Positions 42,433 through 50,933 of a stretch of DNA of 50,933 nucleotides are shown here, one piece after another. How positions within the stretch are numbered: position 1 is the stretch's first letter; every line of letters starts with the position of its first letter. A program made the position numbers and the translations under genes. Below the pieces are notes generated by a model. That model saw only the letters and a list, made by a program, of their open reading frames with translations, searched no databases and was not told where the DNA came from. Origin of the DNA: Lachnospiraceae bacterium (GTDB lineage Bacteria; Bacillota; Clostridia; Lachnospirales; Lachnospiraceae); assembly GCA_017624235.1 (NCBI GenBank), contig JAGANL010000048.1, forward strand, positions 1 to 50,933. The letters are read 5' to 3'.

Positions 42433-43362
42433 TTATACCGTTTCATTTACGGTAATGCCTTTCAGATCCTCATTCAGCAGCTTATTCTTGTCTACAATCT
42501 CCTGCAGTTCTGCCTGAATCTGCTCCTGCTGCTGATCCATCTCCTGCATATTGTAAACGAGATCCTCTGTGGCATGATCCTCCTTTTTCTTCTCAAGCAG
42601 CTCTTCCTGTTCCCGCTTCTTCTCTGCTGCCTTCTTCGCCTCTTCCCTGAGTTCTTCCATTTCCTCGTCCACATGCTCCCTGGCTTCTTCTAACAGCATA
42701 CCGATGATTTCCTTCGAAGCCGCCTGTTCCATGCCCTCAGCAGTCTTTTCCGCCTTAATCATACCCTGATTCTTTAAAAGTGCCAGCTTGGTCTGCCCTA
42801 TAATGGAGGACTGCTCTGCAATGCCATCCAGTGCCTCCTGCTTTAAGCCTTCATAATATTCTATGACTTCATCATAGGCTAATGCCGCCGTCTGATAATC
42901 GGTAAGCGGCCCCATATTGGCAATGCGGTCCAGTTCTTCCTCCGAGAGGTCTCCCAGTCTACCTTCCTTTTTGGCCTTGTTCGCCTTTTCCATCAGCAAA
43001 AGATCCTGATGCTCTTCGCTATTCTCCGACACGCCAAACTGCTCTAACAGGCTGCCCTTCATCTCCCGCATTCCCTGCAGGGATTTATCATAAGCGGATG
43101 CCTCCTCTTTTAACTCAGCAATTTTTTCTCTCCGCTTCCGCAGGTCATTATCAATTTTCGCATCGTTTTCAAACTGCGTCCTGACTACCCGCATGGCTTC
43201 CTTTCTGGCCTGCTCCCGTTTTACCTCCAGTTCGCTTTGGAACGGATTTTTCACCAGATCTCCGGCAAAAATATTGCTGCCGCTCTTCTTCTCGTCTGTC
43301 TCCTTCTGCTGCTTCTCATAAATATAAAAAGAAGCACCGCCTCCGCTACGTTCTACCTTCAT
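42433..43362 (-). CDS. Coiled-coil protein of unknown function, possibly flagellum-associated
   Basis: A 309-residue, highly charged protein without signal peptide or membrane helices. Heptad-like Glu/Lys-rich stretches cover about residues 50-120 and 210-300. I recognise no domain. It lies directly upstream of the FliD-like gene and is preceded by a sigma-28-like promoter, so a flagellar role is possible. Start 43362 follows AAAGGGG; the longer frame start at 43383 lacks that site. Confidence 0.75.
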   Translation of the reverse strand: MKVERSGGGASFYIYEKQQKETDEKKSGSNIFAGDLVKNPFQSELEVKREQARKEAMRVVRTQFENDAKIDNDLRKRREKIAELKEEASAYDKSLQGMREMKGSLLEQFGVSENSEEHQDLLLMEKANKAKKEGRLGDLSEEELDRIANMGPLTDYQTAALAYDEVIEYYEGLKQEALDGIAEQSSIIGQTKLALLKNQGMIKAEKTAEGMEQAASKEIIGMLLEEAREHVDEEMEELREEAKKAAEKKREQEELLEKKKEDHATEDLVYNMQEMDQQQEQIQAELQEIVDKNKLLNEDLKGITVNETV

Positions 43363-43429
43363 CACACACCCCTTTTCCTGCATCTGCCAAATGGTATCTG
43401 CTATAACATCTTCCTGTCATTCTACTTAT

Positions 43430-43457
43430 ATATCGGCTGTATGTCCCGATTTGATTA
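43430..43457 (-). promoter_or_regulatory. Sigma-28 (SigD/FliA)-like promoter
   Basis: GCCGATAT at 43430-43437 is an exact match to the sigma-28 -10 element. A TAAT (43454-43457) lies 16 bp upstream where the consensus has TAAA at 15 bp, so the -35 is imperfect. It sits about 70 bp before the coiled-coil and FliD-like genes. Confidence 0.55.
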
Positions 43458-43500
43458 GCAAATGGATGTACCACCTGTTTTCAGACACCTTTCCCATATC

Positions 43501-44793
43501 TTACCGTGCAAAATATGTGACTGCTGCCCGGTACAAATATCCCGTATCCGCACATCCTGCCGTCTCTACGGCTGAATGCATGGCAAGCTGCGGCAAACCG
43601 ATATCCACACCGGATACCGAAATCTGTGACGTAGCAATATTACCCAAAGTGGAGCCTCCCGGAATATCCGACCGATTCGTATAGGTCTGCCACGGCACCT
43701 GAGCCTCCCGGCAAAGCATTTTAAAATAAGCCTCCGAACCGGCATCTGTCATATACTTCTGTCCGCCGTGATATTTGATTACAATACCGCCATTGAGATA
43801 TGGCGCATTGACCGGGTCTGCCTTTTCCGGATGATTGGGATGCTTTGCATGCGCATTATCTGCCGAAATCAAAAAGCTCTCCGCCAGCAGCCTGCGGTAT
43901 GCGCTTCCGCCTATCCCAAGGGCATCCGCGATATTTTCCAGAGTATCCTTTAAAAAGGTCGAAGCGGCACCCTGCCTCGTCTGACTACCCACCTCTTCAT
44001 TGTCAAAAACCGCACCTACGGTCACATACTGTCCGGGTCTGCTATCTTTCAACGCCTGCATCGTGACAAAGGCACACTGCAGATCATCCAGTCTGGGAGA
44101 AAGAATAAATTCCTCCTGACAGCCCAGAAAACACCCTGGCTGACGCACATACAGATACAGGTCAGCTCCCAGAATATGCTCTGCCTCTGTTCCGGCCTCC
44201 TCAGCTATCAGCTTGAAAAAGCTCCCCTTTGCCTCTCTGCCGCCAAATAACGGCAATAGGTCGGTCTGTGGATTGTATTCCACTCCCCTGTTCATATCCC
44301 GGTTCATATGAATGGCCACATTCGGAATCACCAGTAGGTCTCTGTCCACTGCCACCAGCTTTTCCACAATACCGCCATCCTGTTCCACCATTACCCTGCC
44401 TGCCACGGACAGACTCCTGTCCAGCCAGGTAGAAAGAATCATTCCGCCGTATTTTTCCGTGTTCAGACGGACATAATTTTCATCCACTGTCATTTCAGCA
44501 CCCGGCTTTACCTTAAAGGAAGGAGAATCGCTGTGTGCTGCCATCATATGAAAGCCTTTTACTTCCTCCTCCGGTATGCGAAATGCCAGGATAGAAGAGC
44601 TGTTTCGTATCACATAATAGCTTCCTCCCCGCCTTAGTTCCCATTCCTCCGTCTCCCTGAGCTGCTCAAATCCTGCTTTTTCAAGCTCTGCCTGCAGATT
44701 TGCCACAGCATGGAAACAGCTCGGACTCCTCTGAATAAACGTCAGACATTCCTGCGTAATCTCACGACTGCTTTTTTCCCTTTTCTGATTCAT
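43501..44793 (-). CDS. apeB: M18 family aminopeptidase
   Basis: A 430-residue cytoplasmic metallo-aminopeptidase of the aspartyl-aminopeptidase family. Metal-ligand segments are present: AAHSDSPSFKVKP (His, Asp), SPRLDDLQCAF (Asp), DNEEVGSQTRQGA (Glu-Glu) and, near the C-terminus, MHSAVETAG (His). SADNAHAKHPNHPEKADP is the family's hallmark loop. An AAAGGAAAG site precedes the start. It is 19 bp after the Dus gene. Confidence 0.93.
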   Translation of the reverse strand: MNQKREKSSREITQECLTFIQRSPSCFHAVANLQAELEKAGFEQLRETEEWELRRGGSYYVIRNSSSILAFRIPEEEVKGFHMMAAHSDSPSFKVKPGAEMTVDENYVRLNTEKYGGMILSTWLDRSLSVAGRVMVEQDGGIVEKLVAVDRDLLVIPNVAIHMNRDMNRGVEYNPQTDLLPLFGGREAKGSFFKLIAEEAGTEAEHILGADLYLYVRQPGCFLGCQEEFILSPRLDDLQCAFVTMQALKDSRPGQYVTVGAVFDNEEVGSQTRQGAASTFLKDTLENIADALGIGGSAYRRLLAESFLISADNAHAKHPNHPEKADPVNAPYLNGGIVIKYHGGQKYMTDAGSEAYFKMLCREAQVPWQTYTNRSDIPGGSTLGNIATSQISVSGVDIGLPQLAMHSAVETAGCADTGYLYRAAVTYFAR

Positions 44794-44812
44794 GACTCTT
44801 TCCTTTCCTATC

Positions 44813-45775
44813 CTATGGTGCTACGAAACCAGCCTCATTTTCCATCGCGCAATTTTCCAAAAGCTCTGTAACAGCAGACCTGTAATCTCCCATTCGTTCT
44901 GCCTTTTTAATCTTCTTTCTATATTTTTCGGCTCCAGGAAACATACATCCCATATAATACCACAATTCCTTCATTTTGAATAAAGTATTCCGGTCGCCAA
45001 GCCGCATCCTCAGATAGGAGTCCAGCACCCGGTCATGAAAAGCTCGAAACTCCTCCAGACTACTGCCAGCCCCTCCCTGTATCCTTAGAAGCAGTCCCGG
45101 ATTCGCGATCAGTCCTCTTCCGAGCATGACCCTTTTTAACTCCGGCATCTGCTCACACAATCTTTGATAATCCTGCAAGGTAAAAATATCTCCGTTATAA
45201 CAGACCGGATTTTTACTTTCCTGCAGTGCCTTTTCAAAAATCTCCCAGTTGGGTTTATTCTTATAATAATCCTCCCTCACACGAGGATGGATAATCAGCT
45301 CCTCCAACGGATAACGGTTATATACCGAAAGGAGGGTTTCAAATTCCTCCGGCTCTTTCACTCCGATTCGTGTCTTCACGGAAATACGCATGTCCGAAAG
45401 CTCTGAAACGACCTGCTCCAAAAAAGCATCCAGCTTCTTTGGCTCTGCCAAAAACCCCGCTCCTCTTCCTCTTGAAACGACTGTCCCGGAGGGACAGCCC
45501 AGATTCAGGTTTATTTCCTCATATCCCAGCTTTTGCAGATCCCTTGCCACCCGGATGCAATCCTCTGCACAATTGGTCAGAATCTGAGGCACAACGTAAA
45601 GTCCTTCATTGTGCTCCGGGAGAACGTCATTCTTTTCTCTGGTATTAAAGCTCTTATCCGTATGCGGCGTCAGAAAGGGCGTGAAGTATTTCTTCACGCC
45701 GCCATAGCTCTGTTCAAACGCATTTCGATATAAATATCCTGTAATGCCCTCCAACGGGGCAAAATAAAATTCCAT
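44813..45775 (-). CDS. tRNA-dihydrouridine synthase
   Basis: A 320-residue FMN enzyme that reduces uridine in tRNA loops. It opens MEFYFAPLEGITGYLYRNAF, contains the active-site segment NLNLGCPSGTVVSRGRGAGF with the catalytic Cys, SVKTRIG, the His of IIHPRVRED, and the FMN-binding CYNGDIFT and MLGRGLIANPG. The ATG at 45775 shares one base with the upstream stop (TGATG), so it is coupled to the M4 protease gene. An ATG three bases earlier is an alternative. Which Dus subfamily is not clear. Confidence 0.93.
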   Translation of the reverse strand: MEFYFAPLEGITGYLYRNAFEQSYGGVKKYFTPFLTPHTDKSFNTREKNDVLPEHNEGLYVVPQILTNCAEDCIRVARDLQKLGYEEINLNLGCPSGTVVSRGRGAGFLAEPKKLDAFLEQVVSELSDMRISVKTRIGVKEPEEFETLLSVYNRYPLEELIIHPRVREDYYKNKPNWEIFEKALQESKNPVCYNGDIFTLQDYQRLCEQMPELKRVMLGRGLIANPGLLLRIQGGAGSSLEEFRAFHDRVLDSYLRMRLGDRNTLFKMKELWYYMGCMFPGAEKYRKKIKKAERMGDYRSAVTELLENCAMENEAGFVAP

Positions 45776-48700
45776 CATCCTTCCTTGTCGTCACTTTCTG
45801 TCTCAGGCTCGTCTGCCGTTTTTTCTTCAGATTTTTCCTGCTCACTACCCTCATCCGAAGCATCTGCCGCTTCCTCTGTCCCATCCGATACATCTTCCTC
45901 TTCCGGTTGCTCCGACTCTTCCTCCGTATTTTCTTCCGACTTCTCCTCTGTTTCAGAAGAAACTGCGTTTTTCTGACCTACGTCTTTCTGCATTACATTT
46001 GCCTGCTTTGCAGCAGCCTCCTGCATACCATCATTCGTAGCAGTGTATGTAAGCACTTCCGGCTCATTGTCACCAATGGACATTTCTGATGACCAGTTAT
46101 CATCCGGGTCAAAAGTGATGATAAAACAATCGTCTTCCATCTCTGCTACATTCACTTCGTCCTCTTTTGTCCAAACCTGATCCTCCGCCGTTACCGATAC
46201 GGTATAGGTATAGATGGCATTCTGCCGCAAGATCGCATCGGTGTAACCCAGCTTTACAGGATCTTCGTCTAAAACATCATCATCACACTCACCGGAAGCC
46301 TTGATCTGGAAGATTACATCCACATCCTCATCCTCTGCCAGCTTTCTGTTCAAAAGAATCGTAAAGCTTTCTGCACTCTGTGTTCTGGAGTCCAGCAATC
46401 CAATCGTTACCCGAAAAAACTGTCCCGCATATTCCTCCGGAATCTCCACGGTCTCCTGCTCTGTCACTGCTTCTGTCATCGCTGCTGCCAGGAAATCATA
46501 ATAATCCACTACGAGCGTTCCATCCTCTTCTAGCACAACATATTCCGTAGAACCCGATTGGGACAGCCGTTCTCCGATTGCCGGGTCATCTACCTCATCT
46601 AAGGTAATTCCAGCAAGCGATGCTTCTTCCTCCAAAATTGTAGCATGAACACCTTGGGAATCTTTGTATAAATTATAGTCACTTTCATCCTCAAGGCTAC
46701 AGGTCACATCGCCAAGCTTTACGTTAGGCGGCAGATTACGAAATACCAGCTTTACCTTGCTTACACCCTCTGCTGCCTCCAGCTCATCCCAGGTATCGGC
46801 ATAGGCAGCCACATTGGCTTCTTCAAAATACTGATGAACCTTCTGTATCTTCTGTTCCTCTATACCATGTCTTCTCATGACATATTCCATATAGCCCTGC
46901 ATACTTTTATAATCAGAGTCTTCCGTCAACAAATGTAACGTATCATACCAGAGGCTGAAAAGCGTTTCCAGAGAAATCTGGGCATCTGCATACATTCTGT
47001 AGCAAATATGGTTCAGGATGCCGTTGTTGGTATGTACACCACCATGATCATTGATATTCTCTTCATCTGTATTTATGACATAATACTTGCCTCCAACTAA
47101 ATACGGCTGCTGTTTTTCATTCGGATCTGTCATATTCCGAATCATACCATTCCAGTCAGCGTCCACCGCCCGCTGTGCTTCCTCAATATACCACGTATCA
47201 TGATCGACTTCCCCTATCGTGCCGTCATCGTTCATCATCTCTAACAGATTGCCCAGAATATCCGCATAGGATTCATTGATTGCACCTGTCGCATTCCGGT
47301 ACTTTAAATTGCCGGTAATCATCGCCAGCACTCCATGTCCCAATTCATGGGAAACACCATCAAATGCTGCATTTCCGATATGATTGTTGATATTAATGAA
47401 CAGTGCGCCACTATCATAGGAACACCACGCATTATCTTCAGTATCAGCCATGTCAATTCCCACCAGCAGAGCCGTCGGTTTTGCAAACAGCCCCATACTT
47501 TGGTAGTGGTCATAGGAGCTCTGTAACGTCTGAAGGGCAGATACAAAATGAGACGGAAGCTCCGCTGGATCATCAAAATAGTATGGCTGATAATTCATCG
47601 GATCATTCTCTCCATCCAGCCCCTGCATTCCGATGATATTGCGTTCTTTATCCAGAATATAATATCCATTCTGGGATTGCGCTACCGGCAAAGACACCGT
47701 TTCACCAAAATAGTTGGTAAATTCCATCCATTCTGGCTCAATATCGTTTTTGAAGAAATAATCAAAGGAATAGGAATCCTCCGTGGGCATACCCTGACCC
47801 TTGTAAAGCCGTATCTCGTCTTCATCACTGTCTCCGGCAGCAGGTTTATATACTTCCAGCGTCATACCATCCTTTGCATAATACTTTACCCAGGCATACT
47901 GATTCGTGTTATCGTTGTACTTCAAAATCGGTTCTTCCGACAACAAATGATATCCATCGTCCAGATATTTTTCATCCGTTTCTGTCCAGTCATTCTCTAA
48001 TCCGGAAAGCTCTCCATGATAATAACGGGTGCCGGAGGAGCTGCTTAAGCAGATTACCTTTCCTTCCGAATCCACACCTACCACGATATCAGAATCCGAC
48101 CAGATAGCAATTTCATCCTTCTCTTGTGCAGAAAAACGATAATAAATATCCTGACCATCAGAGGCCACATTCACATGGGTCAGAAACAGGGTCGCTGTAT
48201 CCTCCGGAAAATTTAACAGCTTCATCATACAGTGAAGGGATTCCATAGCAGAATCCGCATCGGTTACTGCCACATCGGAAAAATTACCACCTACAAAGGT
48301 CACATTTCCTTCCTCATCCTGCAGCAGAATCAGTGTGCTGCCACAACGTTGCTTCAATTCCTCCAACGAAAGATAATCTTCTACGAAAACATCCCACGGA
48401 ACCAGCACATTGCCGTCAGAATCATAGGCCGTACCATTCTTTTTTACATAGACCTTCTTTTGCTCCTGCGCAGGAATTCCATTGGAACGTCCCTCGGCAA
48501 TACCATGTCTGAAATAATGCTCTACATAAAGATCCCAGTTATCCCCAAACGCTGCAGCAAGATCCGGATAAGTCATTCGGTATTTCGCTATATCCAACAG
48601 TGGACTGCCTACTCTGCCTTCTTTCAGACCATACGTCCAAAAATGTAACAGCAATGCCTGCGGATCATCTCCAATTACTGCTGCAACATCCGGATATTTG

Positions 48701-48930
48701 GCTTTATAAAATTCCGCATCAAAAATAGCTGCCACGCGATCCGGAATCACGCCTGTTGCCTGAACTGTCGTATCGTAACCGGCTGCCTCTTTCACAGTAC
48801 TGTCTGCTATCTGCGGCTCTGCTGCCATCACAGGCATCACTGCAGATGTATATTCTGTCAATACAAGCAACCCGGCAAGCCATGCTGCTTTTCTTTTCCA
48901 AAAACAATATTGCTGCTTTCTTTTTGCCAT
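45775..48930 (-). CDS. Large secreted M4 (thermolysin-family) metalloprotease with acidic tail
   Basis: A 1051-residue exported zinc protease. After the signal peptide (about 1-37), two ~40-residue repeats of the form FDAEFYKAKYPDVAAVIGDD...LLHFWTYGLKEGR and YRMTYPDLAAAFGD...HYFRHGIAEGR follow, a domain common in large clostridial surface proteins. A propeptide-like region leads to the catalytic domain: zinc ligands His528 and His532 in SHELGHG and Glu553 in AINESYAD, with the transition-state His in GGVHTNNGI. The C-terminal ~55 residues are almost all Glu, Ser, Asp and Ala. No LPXTG or SLH anchor is seen. Start 48930 was chosen for its signal peptide and GAGAGG site. Ends coupled to the Dus gene. 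Confidence 0.9.
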   Translation of the reverse strand: MAKRKQQYCFWKRKAAWLAGLLVLTEYTSAVMPVMAAEPQIADSTVKEAAGYDTTVQATGVIPDRVAAIFDAEFYKAKYPDVAAVIGDDPQALLLHFWTYGLKEGRVGSPLLDIAKYRMTYPDLAAAFGDNWDLYVEHYFRHGIAEGRSNGIPAQEQKKVYVKKNGTAYDSDGNVLVPWDVFVEDYLSLEELKQRCGSTLILLQDEEGNVTFVGGNFSDVAVTDADSAMESLHCMMKLLNFPEDTATLFLTHVNVASDGQDIYYRFSAQEKDEIAIWSDSDIVVGVDSEGKVICLSSSSGTRYYHGELSGLENDWTETDEKYLDDGYHLLSEEPILKYNDNTNQYAWVKYYAKDGMTLEVYKPAAGDSDEDEIRLYKGQGMPTEDSYSFDYFFKNDIEPEWMEFTNYFGETVSLPVAQSQNGYYILDKERNIIGMQGLDGENDPMNYQPYYFDDPAELPSHFVSALQTLQSSYDHYQSMGLFAKPTALLVGIDMADTEDNAWCSYDSGALFININNHIGNAAFDGVSHELGHGVLAMITGNLKYRNATGAINESYADILGNLLEMMNDDGTIGEVDHDTWYIEEAQRAVDADWNGMIRNMTDPNEKQQPYLVGGKYYVINTDEENINDHGGVHTNNGILNHICYRMYADAQISLETLFSLWYDTLHLLTEDSDYKSMQGYMEYVMRRHGIEEQKIQKVHQYFEEANVAAYADTWDELEAAEGVSKVKLVFRNLPPNVKLGDVTCSLEDESDYNLYKDSQGVHATILEEEASLAGITLDEVDDPAIGERLSQSGSTEYVVLEEDGTLVVDYYDFLAAAMTEAVTEQETVEIPEEYAGQFFRVTIGLLDSRTQSAESFTILLNRKLAEDEDVDVIFQIKASGECDDDVLDEDPVKLGYTDAILRQNAIYTYTVSVTAEDQVWTKEDEVNVAEMEDDCFIITFDPDDNWSSEMSIGDNEPEVLTYTATNDGMQEAAAKQANVMQKDVGQKNAVSSETEEKSEENTEEESEQPEEEDVSDGTEEAADASDEGSEQEKSEEKTADEPETESDDKEG

Positions 48931-48991
48931 AACACCTCTCCCTTTCCCTATTACCGTTTCGTGTTCCTGCTCCATACTGAGCGTTATGGTC

Positions 48992-49025
48992 ATTTTACTA
49001 CAGGAAAGGTCACAAAAGGGTCACA
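48992..49025 (-). promoter_or_regulatory. Probable activator-dependent promoter of the M4 protease gene
   Basis: A -10 TAAAAT (48992-48997) lacks a proper -35. Instead two copies of TGTGACC (49008-49014 and 49019-49025) lie 11 bp apart over the -35 region, the spacing used by OmpR/PhoB-type response regulators. The regulator is not known. Confidence 0.45.
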
Positions 49026-49036
49026 GTATAGATTTG

Positions 49037-49528
49037 TTATTCAAACCTCTTCGTTCTGATATAGTGTCCTTCCTGAATTGCAGCAAATGTTCCAACAGTA
49101 CAAACAACAATAGCGCTATATTTCAAATCAATAAACGTTAATGTCATCGGAAGAACAAAAAGCAGGAATCCGGTAATTTTATTCATGATTGTATGCTCAG
49201 CCACAAATCTCTTCTCTACAATAAATCCCGATATTACATTGATCATTTTTATGAGCGCAATAACTCCTGTCCATATCCAAAGCCACATGGGAGCTTCCAA
49301 TATCGGAATCAACTTAATAAGACATACTGCCACAAAGACGAAATCTGCGACAGTATCCAGCTTAGACCCAAGCTCACTCACGGTACCGGTTTTTCTTGCC
49401 ACAGTTCCATCAATCATATCCGTAAAACCCGCAATCAGATAGAGGACATAAAACTTCTGAGAAAGTGCAGGGATAAATGGAATTACGATACTGCATAATA
49501 TTCTGCATCCGGTTATAAGATTAGCCAC
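49037..49528 (-). CDS. CDP-alcohol phosphatidyltransferase (PgsA-like)
   Basis: A 163-residue membrane enzyme with about five helices. The family motif D-G-x2-A-R-x8-G-x3-D-x3-D is complete as DGTVARKTGTVSELGSKLDTVAD minus end residues (Asp/Gly/Ala/Arg, Gly, and two Asp). It may make phosphatidylglycerol-phosphate or another phospholipid; the alcohol cannot be told. A GTG start at 49528 follows GGAGGAGG at 6-7 nt. An ATG inside that spacer is out of frame and opens only a five-codon frame. An upstream ATG at 49603 would overlap the acetyltransferase gene. Confidence 0.85.
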   Translation of the reverse strand: MANLITGCRILCSIVIPFIPALSQKFYVLYLIAGFTDMIDGTVARKTGTVSELGSKLDTVADFVFVAVCLIKLIPILEAPMWLWIWTGVIALIKMINVISGFIVEKRFVAEHTIMNKITGFLLFVLPMTLTFIDLKYSAIVVCTVGTFAAIQEGHYIRTKRFE

Positions 49529-49559
49529 GTCATTCCTCCTCCCCAAAATGTTGTTTTCT

Positions 49560-49772
49560 TTATAGTTTGTATTGCATAAAATTACCATTATGAACAAAGC
49601 CATAAGCTGTATACAGTTTTACGCCCATATCAGAAGCTGTAATCTGTATTGTGCCACACCCATACTGCCTTGCTTCTTCAACAACTCTATGTAAAAGCTC
49701 TTTTGCAATTCCCATTTGATGTTGTTTCATGGTAGACTCATAAATTTCCATACCAGTATTATACGTAATCAT
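49560..49772 (-). pseudogene. Truncated GNAT acetyltransferase
   Basis: Seventy residues that match only the C-terminal half of a GNAT N-acetyltransferase: the acetyl-CoA loop region is reduced to QHQMGIAKELLHRVVEEA, followed by the conserved end AYGFVHNGNFMQYKL. The first ~80 residues of a normal GNAT (strands beta1-beta4) are absent. Its frame overlaps the stop of the histidine kinase gene by 4 bp. It looks like a remnant left by a deletion; a start within at MKQHQM is possible but would not give a full fold. Confidence 0.65.
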
Positions 49773-50933
49773 GCGGAAGAACCTTCAATATATGTCTTCA
49801 CTTCGGACACCACTCTCTCATATACTGCCATAAATTCATCATGGTTCGCCTTCACATAGGACACATTTTTTTCATTTTTTAATGCAAGTTCTAACTGCTT
49901 TGCCATATCTGATACAATCACTGCTCCAATATGAGCCAGATTCGACTTCATCGCATGGATCTTAATGCGATAATTTTCAAAATCAGATTCCTCATAATAC
50001 CGCCTCAGCTCCATAGCAGAAGGAGAATCTAAAAAGGTCTGAAGCATTTCCCTGTAAAATTCCTCATCCTCCATACAAAGTGCTTTTCCCTTTTTCCAAT
50101 CCACAAGACTATTTTCTGACTGTGCGCCTTTCACATGCTCACCGGATTCAACAGGGATTTCTTCCTTCTGTCCCAAATCGTTCCTCAATAATAACTCTGC
50201 TGGAAGATATTTCTGAATCATTTTTTCAAGTTTTTCCGCAATAATAGGCTTTGAAAGATAATCAGCAAATCCCTCTTCCAAAAACATTTCCCTTGCCCCG
50301 GAAACCGCGTTAGCGGTCAAAATAATGATGACTGCATCCTTACTTCGATTCGTTTTCAGTTCTCTGCTCCGCCTTAATGTCTCCACACCATCCATTTCCG
50401 GCATCAGATGATCCATAAAAATAATGTGATATGCATTTTTCTCCATTCGTGCAAGGCATTCTTTTCCACTCATTGCAGTGTCAATCTGCATACCATGATT
50501 CTTAAGTAATCCTAAAAAGACTTTAAGATTCATCTCATTGTCATCTACAACAAGGATTTTGGCATCAGGAGCATAAAACTGCTCAGTAGAAATACTAATC
50601 TTACCTTTTTCATTCTCATAATATTTCTGTATATCTTCTCCAATAACGTTATCATCCAGTTGCTTTTGCTCCAGATAAAAATAGAAGTCAGAACCCTCCC
50701 CATAGGTACTTTCCACTTCCAAACGACTGCCCATCAAATTCAGCAGGCACATGGTAATAGAAAGTCCAAGACCGGTACCTTCAATATTTCTATTTCTGCT
50801 TTCATCTACACGCTGAAAAGAATCAAACAACCGTCCGATATCTTCTTCCTTAATTCCGATACCGGTATCCTTAACTGATACATACAATTGTACTGCTTCT
50901 GCCGACACTTTCTTTCCTGATACCGTAAGTATC
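49769..50933 (-). CDS. Hybrid sensor histidine kinase, 3' part (HATPase-REC-HPt)
   Basis: The frame runs off the right edge of the window, so the N-terminal sensor and dimerisation parts are missing here. Seen are the end of the ATP-binding domain (DTGIGIKEED; LFDSFQRVD; GTGLGLSI), a receiver domain (VVDDNEMNLKVF; FMDHLMPEMDG with the phospho-Asp; LTANA; SKPI) and an HPt domain with its phospho-His in KIHAMKSNLAHIGA. The frame is open up to 50932; a GTG at 50908 is within the ATPase domain and not a true start. Such a multistep phosphorelay protein would hand phosphate to a separate response regulator. Confidence 0.93.
   Translation of the reverse strand, partial: ILTVSGKKVSAEAVQLYVSVKDTGIGIKEEDIGRLFDSFQRVDESRNRNIEGTGLGLSITMCLLNLMGSRLEVESTYGEGSDFYFYLEQKQLDDNVIGEDIQKYYENEKGKISISTEQFYAPDAKILVVDDNEMNLKVFLGLLKNHGMQIDTAMSGKECLARMEKNAYHIIFMDHLMPEMDGVETLRRSRELKTNRSKDAVIIILTANAVSGAREMFLEEGFADYLSKPIIAEKLEKMIQKYLPAELLLRNDLGQKEEIPVESGEHVKGAQSENSLVDWKKGKALCMEDEEFYREMLQTFLDSPSAMELRRYYEESDFENYRIKIHAMKSNLAHIGAVIVSDMAKQLELALKNEKNVSYVKANHDEFMAVYERVVSEVKTYIEGSSA

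Overview
The window looks like a chromosomal segment of a Lachnospiraceae-type member of the Clostridia. Evidence for this: purified Gram-positive style ribosome binding sites (AGGAGG variants) before nearly every gene, sigma-A promoters, a glmS ribozyme, an anaerobic class III ribonucleotide reductase, class-typical small membrane proteins, chemoreceptors, a CspB-like subtilisin and a sigma-28-like promoter. No mobile element, CRISPR array, tRNA or rRNA was seen. About 41 genes are supported and all but one (a peptidase C26 hydrolase at 19.5-20.2 kb) lie on the minus strand, so the layout is best read from right to left.

0-11 kb: radA, a small unknown beta-rich gene, clpC with an in-frame amber codon in its second ATPase module, and a YtrA-like GntR regulator whose promoter carries a palindrome. 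An SH3-domain membrane protein with a 66-bp tandem repeat follows, then a YvyF-like zinc-ribbon gene and the purine genes purE-purM-purN-purD. 11-23.9 kb is mostly metabolism: an M29-like aminopeptidase, small membrane proteins, pyrF-pyrE, a Nudix-like protein, nrdD fused to a glutaredoxin-like domain and preceded by two NrdR boxes, a TPR lipoprotein, the C26 hydrolase, glmS with its ribozyme, and an RsmF-like rRNA methyltransferase.

23.9-39.7 kb is a signalling region. It holds two chemoreceptors with polytopic membrane sensors, a FecR-domain protein, a secreted beta-helix protein, a GAF/HD-GYP phosphodiesterase, a CHASE2 adenylate cyclase, a sugar isomerase-like protein, a MerR regulator, an FMN glutamate-synthase-like protein with a rubredoxin-like head, a SpoIIE-type phosphatase and a membrane acyltransferase. 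39.8-50.9 kb carries a CspB-like subtilisin, a pair of genes (coiled-coil and FliD-like) behind a sigma-28-like promoter, an M18 aminopeptidase, a tRNA-dihydrouridine synthase, a large secreted M4 metalloprotease, a CDP-alcohol phosphatidyltransferase, a truncated acetyltransferase and the 3' part of a hybrid histidine kinase cut by the window edge.

The most unusual observations are the clpC amber codon, the clpC promoter that seems controlled by a GntR protein instead of CtsR, the inverted repeat before nrdD that can act both as NrdR operator and as terminator of the gene upstream, the CHASE2 cyclase/HD-GYP/FecR/beta-helix module, and a MerR-type 19-bp-spacer promoter in front of a chemoreceptor. 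All functional calls rest on reading the sequence and remembered family motifs; no database search was run.
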